Positions 1-4,904 of a stretch of DNA of 5,180 nucleotides are shown here, in pieces; position 1 is the first letter of the stretch; each line of letters begins with the position of its first letter. Source of the DNA: an uncultured Selenomonas sp. (GTDB taxonomy: Bacteria > Bacillota > Negativicutes > Selenomonadales > Selenomonadaceae); NCBI GenBank assembly GCA_937915915.1, contig CALGGN010000300.1:1-5180 (forward strand), read 5' to 3'. Below the pieces are notes generated by a model. It saw nothing but the letters and a program-made list of their open reading frames with translations, was not told where the DNA came from and ran no database searches. Position numbers and translations under genes: made by a program.

Positions 1-597
1 GCCTGTTAATTCCGCTTTCATGCGCGCAATTTCATCCATAATGGACTGGGAAAATGCTGCCAGCGCTTCTTTGTCCTTGGGGTTGCCCTCAAAACGCATA
101 GGTTCCCCGTAGGCAAGCTTGAGTTTGGGAAACAGGCTCCCTTTGGCAAAGACGCGATGGGTGCCAACAATAGCCGCAGGCGTGATCGCGGCTCCCGTCA
201 TGGCTGCGATCAGCCCCACACCGGCCTCAGCCTTCTTCATCTTTCCATCTCTGCTGCGGGTGCCCTCCGGGAATACCCCCAGGCAATGGCCATCTTTCAG
301 CACCTGTACCGCAGTCTTGATTGCGCCGCGGTCCCCAGCGCCGCGCTTGATGGGAAACGCATGGCAGCGCCGTATCGCAGCACCGAAGATCGGATGCTCG
401 AAGAGCTCCTGCTTTGCCATATAGCTCACAATGCGCGGGCAAAAGCAGCCCAAAAAAGGCGGATCCCAGTTGCTCATATGGTTTGCGGCGAGAATGAGCG
501 CCCCGTCCTTCGGCACATGGTCCGTCCCACGGACCTCGGCACGGAACAGGATGCGGAAATAGATTTGAAAGATGACCTTCAGGATTGCGTACAACAT
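1..597 (-). CDS. plsC: 1-acyl-sn-glycerol-3-phosphate acyltransferase (PlsC/LPLAT family), 3' end cut by window edge
   Basis: Transfers an acyl chain to lysophosphatidic acid to give phosphatidic acid, at the inner face of the cytoplasmic membrane. The frame is open to the window edge and gives 199 residues with no stop yet. PlsC proteins of this short type are about 200 residues, so little is missing. A hydrophobic/aromatic N-terminus (residues 1-20, MLYAILKVIFQIYFRILF) would lie on the membrane. The acyltransferase signatures are clear: NHMSNWD at 39-45 (the HX4D catalytic box), FPIKRG at 81-86, and FPEGTRS at 109-115 (phosphate binding), followed by a K/A/G-rich stretch and ITPAAIVGT near 138. 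The ATG at 597 is chosen because it lies 4 nt after the cmk stop and follows an AGGTGA Shine-Dalgarno. The cmk-plsC pairing is common in Firmicutes, often followed by ispH, which would lie outside the window. The exact acyl acceptor cannot be told from sequence. Confidence 0.93.
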   Translation of the reverse strand, partial: MLYAILKVIFQIYFRILFRAEVRGTDHVPKDGALILAANHMSNWDPPFLGCFCPRIVSYMAKQELFEHPIFGAAIRRCHAFPIKRGAGDRGAIKTAVQVLKDGHCLGVFPEGTRSRDGKMKKAEAGVGLIAAMTGAAITPAAIVGTHRVFAKGSLFPKLKLAYGEPMRFEGNPKDKEALAAFSQSIMDEIARMKAELTG

Positions 598-601
598 CCC
601 A

Positions 602-607
602 TCACCT
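602..607 (-). promoter_or_regulatory. Shine-Dalgarno of plsC overlapping the cmk stop codon
   Basis: AGGTGA on the minus strand is made of the last cmk sense codon (AGG) and its TGA stop. It lies 4 nt before the plsC ATG at 597. It fits the anti-Shine-Dalgarno very well, and ribosomes ending cmk sit on it, so the two genes are probably translationally coupled. It also rules out the nearby out-of-frame ATG at 602-600 as a start. Confidence 0.75.
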
Positions 608-1258
608 GCACATTCCCAAAATCTTCTCCACGACCTCATCAATGGAAAGGTTCGTGGTATCCAAGAGCACGGCATCCTCCGTTTGCACCAGCGGCGAGAT
701 CTCGCGCTCACTGTCAGCCTTGTCGCGTGCCGCAATATCCCTCTGAATTTCCGCCTCGTTCACATCGTAGCCTTTTTCCCTCAGTTCCTTGCAGCGGCGC
801 CGTGCCCTTTCCTCCACGGAAGCCGTAAGAAAGATCTTCACATCCGCATTCGGCAGCACGTGGCTCGCAATATCCCTGCCATCCATGAGCACCGCGCCCC
901 GCTCCGCCATCCTGCGCTGGAGCACGACCAGCTTCTCCCGCACAGGCCCGAGTTTTGCGACCTGGGATACGATCTTATTGATGTCCGGCGTGCGGATCTC
1001 TCCCGTCACATCCTGCCCATCCACGAATACCTTTGTCTTTCCGTCCGCATATTGCAGATCCACCAGGATATCCGGCACCACGGACAGGATGAGCTCATCC
1101 GTCACGGGCTGTTTCTGCTGCAAGGTTTTCCATGCCACCGCACGATACATAGCTCCCGTATCGATATAGGTATAGCGCAGCCGCCTTGCCGCCAGCTGCG
1201 CCACCGTGCTCTTGCCCGCCCCTGCGGGACCGTCAATGGCTACCACATACTGTTTCAT
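602..1258 (-). CDS. cmk: (d)CMP kinase (cytidylate kinase)
   Basis: Phosphorylates CMP and dCMP to the diphosphates with ATP, in the cytoplasm; it feeds CTP for RNA and phospholipid synthesis and dCTP for DNA. The 218-residue length is normal for bacterial Cmk. Visible motifs: P-loop GPAGAGKST at 10-18, YIDTGAMYRA at 31-40 (nucleotide-binding segment), DGRDIASHVLP at 126-136, KIFLTASVEERARRR at 141-155, and the lid/substrate region with RDKADSER at 178-185 and SPL at 188-190. The usual GRDIGT is GRDIAS here, a mild variant. The ATG at 1258 is preferred over the in-frame GTG at 1264: the Shine-Dalgarno GAGGTG ends 7 nt before the ATG but only 1 nt before the GTG. It sits downstream of a structured repeat that separates it from aroA and is tightly followed by plsC. 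Confidence 0.97.
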   Translation of the reverse strand: MKQYVVAIDGPAGAGKSTVAQLAARRLRYTYIDTGAMYRAVAWKTLQQKQPVTDELILSVVPDILVDLQYADGKTKVFVDGQDVTGEIRTPDINKIVSQVAKLGPVREKLVVLQRRMAERGAVLMDGRDIASHVLPNADVKIFLTASVEERARRRCKELREKGYDVNEAEIQRDIAARDKADSEREISPLVQTEDAVLLDTTNLSIDEVVEKILGMCR

Positions 1259-1265
1259 CTTCACT

Positions 1266-1271
1266 CACCTC
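1266..1271 (-). promoter_or_regulatory. Shine-Dalgarno that fixes the cmk start
   Basis: GAGGTG on the minus strand lies 7 nt before the ATG at 1258 but only 1 nt before the upstream GTG at 1264. It therefore supports the shorter 218-residue Cmk. Confidence 0.75.
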
Positions 1272-1308
1272 AAAATTTCGTAATACTTATCTTTGACAAA
1301 AATTTTAA
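1272..1308 (-). other. AT-rich leader upstream of cmk, promoter not resolved
   Basis: This is the most AT-rich stretch in the window, in sharp contrast to the G/C-rich repeat beside it. It could hold the start of a cmk-plsC transcript. I looked for a sigma-70-type promoter on the minus strand. A TAAAAT at 1307-1302 and a TTTACC at 1333-1328 are present but 20 nt apart, which is too far for a confident call. So cmk may have its own weak promoter or may be read through from aroA. Confidence 0.3.
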
Positions 1309-1334
1309 ATTTACCTTCGCTTCGCTTGGTAAAT
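1309..1334. repeat. Small terminal hairpin on the cmk side of the repeat element
   Basis: ATTTACC (1309-1315) pairs with GGTAAAT (1328-1334) around a 12-nt loop with a TTCGC repeat. The right end of the element carries only one GGTAAAT (1538-1544), so this end looks like the same terminus with about 21 extra bases. On the minus strand the stem is followed by TTAAAATTTTTG, which gives a weak, AT-rich terminator-like shape. Confidence 0.5.
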
Positions 1335-1351
1335 CCTGAATCCGTGAAACT
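1335..1351. repeat. Outer inverted-repeat arm, left copy
   Basis: CCTGAATCCGTGAAACT is the exact reverse complement of 1523-1539. The 17-bp perfect match 188 bp away is far beyond chance and defines the outer boundary of the nested repeat. Confidence 0.85.
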
Positions 1352-1358
1352 CGAACAC

Positions 1359-1410
1359 TGTCCGTCCCCCTTTGGGGGCGGGGGACCGCCATCGGCGGTG
1401 GTGGGGGGAC
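1359..1410. repeat. G/C-rich double-hairpin module, left copy
   Basis: Hairpin 1 (1362-1381): CCG-T-CCCCC pairs with GGGGGCGG around TTT, with T1365 bulged. After a 3-nt spacer comes hairpin 2 (1385-1399): ACCGCC, loop ATC, GGCGGT. It ends in a G-run (1403-1408). It aligns end to end with the reverse complement of 1447-1497, with only small indels and two stem-pair changes. Confidence 0.8.
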
Positions 1411-1446
1411 AATGTGTCAATGAATGCAGTCTCCTACCGTAAAATC

Positions 1447-1497
1447 GTCACCCCCACCACCATCTTCGATGGTTCCCCGCCCCCAAGGGGGCGGACA
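1447..1497. repeat. G/C-rich double-hairpin module, right copy (inverted)
   Basis: Hairpin 2 (1459-1473): ACCATC, loop TTC, GATGGT. After a 3-nt spacer comes hairpin 1 (1477-1494): CCGCCCCC, loop AA, GGGGGCGG, a perfect 8-bp stem. It is the mirror image of 1359-1410. Hairpin 2 keeps its six pairs although two of them differ from the left copy. Confidence 0.8.
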
Positions 1498-1522
1498 TAG
1501 CAAGTACATCATACATCCATCC

Positions 1523-1539
1523 AGTTTCACGGATTCAGG
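1523..1539. repeat. Outer inverted-repeat arm, right copy
   Basis: AGTTTCACGGATTCAGG is the exact reverse complement of 1335-1351. It is followed directly by TAAAT and the aroA stop codon region. Between it and the inner module is a 25-nt stretch (1498-1522) with short ACATC/CATCC repetitions; the matching stretch on the left is only 7 nt. Confidence 0.85.
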
Positions 1540-1545
1540 TAAATA

Positions 1546-2853
1546 TTAACGGCTTCCGGTATAACTGAGTGTAGTATAAAATGCAGGATAGGAAATATCC
1601 ACACAATCCGGGCGCTCGATCGTGACGCCTTTTCCTGCGGCGCCAAAGACCGCAAGGGACATGGCCATGCGATGATCGTCCCCCGATTTGCATGTGTCCT
1701 TCCTGATATTCTTGCCTCCATGAATCACCAGCGTATCTGCGTCGGACTCGAAAGCCCCCGGCATCAGCCGATTGTATTCATCGGTAATGGCCTGCAGCCG
1801 GTCGGTTTCCTTGACGCGCAGCTCCCCTGCCCCCGTGATGACGGTATCGCCTTTCGCAAAGGCTGCAGCCACCGCAATCACAGGAATCTCATCGATGAGG
1901 CGCGGCATCATTTCCGCGCCGAATGCCGTCCCGTGCAGCTCGGCGGAAACCACGTGGATATCCGCCGCTCGTTCCCCGCCGCTCGTGCGCACATTGCGGC
2001 ATTCAAATCTTGCTCCCATGCGCTCCATGACATCCAGAATGCCGGTCCGCGTCGGATTGATGCCCACATTCTTCAGCACCACATCGCTGTCCGGCAGAAT
2101 GGACGCCAGCACCAGCCAATAGGCAGCAGAGCTGATATCCCCCGGCACATGGATTTCCTGCGGCGCTCGATATTCCTGCACCGGACGGATCGTCACGCTG
2201 CTCCCCTGCCGGATGGTCGGCACGCCGAAAGCTTCCAACATACGCTCCGTATGATCACGGGAAACAAACGGCTCATGCACCGTGGTTTCACCCTCCGCGT
2301 ACATACCCGCCAGCAGGATTGCGGACTTGACCTGCGCGCTAGCAACGGGCATCTCATAGGAAATACCTTGCAACGGCTTTTCCGCAGGCAGGATTGTGAT
2401 GGGCAGCAGTTTATTTCCTGCGCGCCCCGCAATCTTCGCGCCCATCTCGGAAAGCGGCTGGATCACTCTCCCCATGGGGCGGCGGCAAAGAGAACTGTCG
2501 CCGGTAAACGTGACCAGAAACGGCTGCGGCGCAAGAAGCCCCATCAGCAAGCGGAGCGTCGTGCCGGAATTCCCCGCATCCAAAATGCCTGCAGGCTCTT
2601 TCAGGCCATGCAGCCCAAGACCCGTCACGCAGATCTCATCTTTTCCATCGTCCTCCACCGTAACCCCCATGGCTCGCATGCACGCCGCCGTGGAAAGACA
2701 ATCCTGCCCTCGCAGAAAATTGGTGACATGCACCGGCGTACTTCCCAAACTTGACAACATAATGCTGCGATGGGAAATGGACTTGTCGCCCGGTATCTCG
2801 ATTTCTCCCCGCAGTCCATGCACGCGTGGGACGATTTCCCTTTTTTTATCCAT
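1546..2853 (-). CDS. aroA: 3-phosphoshikimate 1-carboxyvinyltransferase (EPSP synthase), class II type
   Basis: Sixth step of the shikimate pathway: joins PEP to shikimate-3-phosphate to make EPSP, the chorismate precursor, in the cytoplasm. 435 residues, a full-length family member. Visible motifs: PGDKSISHRS at 21-30 (K24 and S25 bind substrate), GNSGTTLR at 94-101, RRPMGRV at 124-130, SAQVKSA at 173-179 followed by SRDHTERML, LIDEIPV at 320-326 with the catalytic acid D322, RVKETDRLQ at 347-355 (E350, R353), and GDDHRMAM at 392-399. SAQVKSA and the missing Pro after R101 are typical of class II enzymes. Residue 97, which is Ala in the glyphosate-tolerant CP4 enzyme, is Gly here. The start at 2853 is chosen because the protein begins MDKKREI just before the conserved core, follows AAGGGG with 6-nt spacing, and overlaps the upstream gene by 8 nt. 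Longer in-frame starts back to 2964 would lie inside that gene. Confidence 0.97.
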   Translation of the reverse strand: MDKKREIVPRVHGLRGEIEIPGDKSISHRSIMLSSLGSTPVHVTNFLRGQDCLSTAACMRAMGVTVEDDGKDEICVTGLGLHGLKEPAGILDAGNSGTTLRLLMGLLAPQPFLVTFTGDSSLCRRPMGRVIQPLSEMGAKIAGRAGNKLLPITILPAEKPLQGISYEMPVASAQVKSAILLAGMYAEGETTVHEPFVSRDHTERMLEAFGVPTIRQGSSVTIRPVQEYRAPQEIHVPGDISSAAYWLVLASILPDSDVVLKNVGINPTRTGILDVMERMGARFECRNVRTSGGERAADIHVVSAELHGTAFGAEMMPRLIDEIPVIAVAAAFAKGDTVITGAGELRVKETDRLQAITDEYNRLMPGAFESDADTLVIHGGKNIRKDTCKSGDDHRMAMSLAVFGAAGKGVTIERPDCVDISYPAFYTTLSYTGSR

Positions 2854-4153
2854 TCTGCACCCCTTCCATTGCGCTCCACTGTCCGGCAGCAGCTCCCATG
2901 GAAAATGCCGCCTGCAGATTATAGCCTCCGGTGAACGCATCCACATCCACCACCTCGCCTGCAAAATACAACCCTTTCACCAGCTTCGATTCCATGGTCT
3001 TCGGCTGGATCTCCTTCACGGAAATGCCGCCGGAAGTCACGATAGCCTCTGCCATCGGTCTGGTCCTTGAAATCGTCAACGTCATGTGTTGTATGGTTTC
3101 CCCAAGCCTCCGCCGTTCCTCCTGCGTGATCTGATGGATGGGCTTGTCTGCGTCCAGATACGCAAGGTCCAGCACGATGGGGATGAGTTTGCCCGGCAGG
3201 AGATCATGCAGGCCGTTCTTGGCCTGCTTCCTGATGTATTTCCCGAAGTCTCGGCAGATCCTTGCATCCAACTGCTCCGGCGTGAGCGCGGGCTTCAAAT
3301 TGATGGAAACCTCCACAAAATGCCCTGCATCCAGTTCCTGCGCTGCTCTTCGGCTCAGGGACAAAATCAAGGGACCCGATACGCCGAAATGCGTGAACAA
3401 CATCTCCCCGAACAGCTCCTGCAGCCGCTTTCCCTCGGAAAAAAGCGCCACCTTCACATTGCGCAGGGAAAGCCCCTGCGCCTCCTTCGGCCATTCTTCC
3501 TCGGTCTCCAAGGGAACGAGCGCAGGAAGCAATTTCGTCACCGTATGGCCAAGACGCTCCGCCATCGGATAGCCATCCCCGGAAGAACCGGTTCCCGGAT
3601 AAGAAGCGCCTCCTACGGCCAATATGACCGCGTCCGCGGATTCTACCGTCCCATCTTCCAGCCGGACACCGCAGATGGCTTGCGTTTGCCGCATTTTCCC
3701 CGGTTTCGTCGGGCTTCCCTCGGACTCCCGTGGCAGAGCCTCCGCCCATAATGCCGTGACACGCGCTTTAGTACGGATCTTCACGCCTAACAGGTGCAGC
3801 CGCTCCAGCATCGCCTGCACCACATCTGCGGCCTTATCGCTCCGGGGGAATACCCGGTTCCCACGCTCCACCTTCGTCGGCACGCCCGCCTCTTCAAAAA
3901 AACGGATCACATCCTGCTGGTCAAATGCACGCAGACTGCTGTTCAGAAAAGCTCCGTTGCCCTGGATGTTGCTCAGGATTTCCTGCAGATCAGCGGCATT
4001 CGTGATGTTGCAGCGTCCCTTGCCCGTGATGCTCATCTTGCGCCCTACGCGGTCCATGCGTTCCAGGAGCAGCACTTCCGCCCCATATTCTGCCGCCTTG
4101 ACCGCAGCCATCATCCCTGCGGGACCTCCCCCTACGACAATGATCCGCTTCAT
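2846..4153 (-). CDS. FAD/NAD(P)-dependent oxidoreductase, HI0933/BaiN family
   Basis: A flavoprotein of the HI0933-like family, whose members are widespread and mostly of unknown physiological role. One relative, BaiN of Clostridium scindens, is annotated as a bile-acid delta-reductase, but that substrate should not be assumed here. 435 residues. Visible motifs: dinucleotide-binding GGGPAGMMAA at 8-17 with acidic E31 ending strand 2; GRKMSITGKGRCNITN at 37-52, the family signature; GNRVFPRS at 98-105; ILAVGGASYPGTGSSGDGY at 177-195; GEMLFTHFGVSGP mid-protein; and GEVVDVDAFTGGYN near 399-412, the C-terminal FAD site. Residues ~139-157 are a hydrophilic Pro/Ser/Lys-rich insert in a loop that is short in most relatives. 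The ATG overlaps the rluB stop (ATGA) and follows AAGGA with 6-nt spacing. Family call is firm; reaction is unknown. Confidence 0.92.
   Translation of the reverse strand: MKRIIVVGGGPAGMMAAVKAAEYGAEVLLLERMDRVGRKMSITGKGRCNITNAADLQEILSNIQGNGAFLNSSLRAFDQQDVIRFFEEAGVPTKVERGNRVFPRSDKAADVVQAMLERLHLLGVKIRTKARVTALWAEALPRESEGSPTKPGKMRQTQAICGVRLEDGTVESADAVILAVGGASYPGTGSSGDGYPMAERLGHTVTKLLPALVPLETEEEWPKEAQGLSLRNVKVALFSEGKRLQELFGEMLFTHFGVSGPLILSLSRRAAQELDAGHFVEVSINLKPALTPEQLDARICRDFGKYIRKQAKNGLHDLLPGKLIPIVLDLAYLDADKPIHQITQEERRRLGETIQHMTLTISRTRPMAEAIVTSGGISVKEIQPKTMESKLVKGLYFAGEVVDVDAFTGGYNLQAAFSMGAAAGQWSAMEGVQNG
3683..3739 (-). other. Probable in-frame hydrophilic insertion in the HI0933-family protein
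   Basis: About 19 codons (residues 139-157, ALPRESEGSPTKPGKMRQT) lie between a strand ending VTALWAE and one starting ICGVRLEDG. In relatives these normally join through a tight turn, as I remember the family. The segment is charged and Pro/Gly/Ser rich, and its length is a multiple of three, so the frame is kept. It may be a lineage loop or a small repeat that has entered the gene. I have not aligned it. Confidence 0.4.
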
Positions 4154-4893
4154 CGCTTTCCTTCCTCATCTGCCATGCCTGCCAATGCTCTGAGCTTCGC
4201 TAATTCCGATTCCGTGAGCTCCCGATGACGGCCCCGTGCAAGCTCTCCCAGTTCCAGCCCCGCAAAGCGCACGCGCTCCAGCCGGCGCACATCGCAGCCC
4301 ACGGCCGCAAACATGCGCCGCACCTGACGATTGCGCCCTTCATGGATTGTGACCTCCACTTGGGAAAATCTGCCTTTCTCCGGCAGCATACGCACCTTGG
4401 CGGGGGCAGTCATGCCATCCTCCAGCGGTACCCCCTCCCGGAGCATTTTCAGCTTATCCTCGGTCAGCGCGCCGTCCACCTTCGCAAGATAAGTCTTTTC
4501 CACTTCATATTTCGGATGCAGAAGGCCCTGCATCAGCGCGCCGTCATTCGTAATCAGCAGCAGGCCTTCCGTCTGATAGTCAAGCCTCCCCACCGGATAG
4601 ACTCGCGCACGCACCTCCGGCAGCAAATCCAGCACGGTCTTTCTGCCGCGGCCGTCCTTGGCTGAAGACAAGCAGCCCTTGGGCTTATTGAGCAGGAAAT
4701 ATACCCTTCGCTCCTGCCTGCCGATGGGTCTTCCGTCCACGGCGATCTCATGCAGCGCCGCATCCCATTTCGTTCCAAGCTCCGTGACCACCCTGCCGTC
4801 CACGGACACCCGCCCTGCCAGTATCATCTGCTCTGCGGCACGCCGCGAAGCAATGCCCGCGCCGCTGATGATTTTTTGCAGTCTCTCCTCCAT
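4150..4893 (-). CDS. rluB: 23S rRNA pseudouridine synthase, RsuA/RluB/E/F family, probably RluB
   Basis: Turns a specific uridine of rRNA into pseudouridine; Firmicute RluB modifies the peptidyl-transferase region of 23S rRNA (U2605 in E. coli numbering). 247 residues. Layout: S4 RNA-binding domain at about 2-60 (ERLQKIISGAGIASRRAAEQ, then AGRVSVDG), then the catalytic domain beginning FLLNKPKG at 66-73. GRLDYQTEGLLLITNDG at 102-118 carries catalytic Asp105, and EGRNRQVRRM at 185-194 is the second family signature. The tail is short and charged. GAGG ends 9 nt before the ATG. It starts 11 nt after the dac stop and overlaps the next gene by 4 nt. RluB versus another member of the family rests on the gene neighbourhood (next to dac, as in Bacillus) and length; the family itself is certain. 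Confidence 0.93.
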   Translation of the reverse strand: MEERLQKIISGAGIASRRAAEQMILAGRVSVDGRVVTELGTKWDAALHEIAVDGRPIGRQERRVYFLLNKPKGCLSSAKDGRGRKTVLDLLPEVRARVYPVGRLDYQTEGLLLITNDGALMQGLLHPKYEVEKTYLAKVDGALTEDKLKMLREGVPLEDGMTAPAKVRMLPEKGRFSQVEVTIHEGRNRQVRRMFAAVGCDVRRLERVRFAGLELGELARGRHRELTESELAKLRALAGMADEEGKR

Positions 4894-4904
4894 GCTTCAC
4901 CGCC

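Larger units (their letters stand above)
1309..1544. repeat. Nested inverted-repeat element (MITE/BIME-like) between aroA and cmk
   Basis: About 236 bp, non-coding. From outside in: ATTTACC at 1309-1315 and its complement GGTAAAT at 1538-1544; perfect 17-bp arms at 1335-1351 and 1523-1539; inverted copies of a ~51-bp G/C-rich module at 1359-1410 and 1447-1497; and a central unpaired spacer at 1411-1446. There is no transposase frame inside. The aroA stop codon occupies 1548-1546, so the element begins 1 nt past it. TTAA occurs just outside both ends (1305-1308 and 1546-1549), which could be a target duplication or chance in an AT-rich flank. The nested symmetry fits a non-autonomous mobile or REP/BIME-type intergenic repeat. 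No T-run follows the strong hairpins on the minus strand, so it is not a standard intrinsic terminator. Whether it is repeated elsewhere in the genome cannot be seen here. Confidence 0.75.

Noticed and set aside
157..828. Plus-strand open frames over plsC and cmk (157-828, 572-1339, 789-1169)
   Set aside because: They lie antisense to well-supported genes, are rich in His/Arg/Pro/Ser as expected of G/C-rich shadows, and show no known motif.
1259..1264. GTG start for cmk, two codons upstream
   Set aside because: The Shine-Dalgarno is only 1 nt from this GTG but 7 nt from the ATG at 1258.
1293..1298. TTGACA as a plus-strand -35 box
   Set aside because: No -10-like hexamer lies 16-18 nt downstream (TTCGCT at the 17-nt position), and no plus-strand gene follows.
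1359..1497. Intrinsic terminator for aroA formed by the G/C-rich hairpins
   Set aside because: The stems are strong, but no U-run follows any of them on the minus strand.
1309..1544. CRISPR array
   Set aside because: The repeats are inverted, nested and present in two copies only, without regular direct repeats and spacers.
1672..2754. 360-codon plus-strand frame opposite aroA
   Set aside because: Long, but it is a frame opened by the codon bias of aroA. The protein is His/Arg rich without a recognisable domain, and aroA is unmistakable on the other strand.
2838..2853. A7 tract just after the overlap of the flavoprotein gene and aroA as a programmed frameshift site
   Set aside because: The upstream stop comes before or at the A-run, so slippage there could not fuse the two proteins, and the A-AAA-AAG heptamer is not in the aroA frame.
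2854..2964. Longer N-terminus for AroA, starting at 2964
   Set aside because: The added 37 residues lie fully inside the flavoprotein gene and have no family counterpart; the ATG at 2853 has a proper Shine-Dalgarno.
3086..4228. Plus-strand frames opposite the flavoprotein gene (3086-3751, 3138-3572, 3624-4193, 3794-4228)
   Set aside because: They overlap each other in several frames and lie antisense to a conserved gene; no start signals or domains were seen.
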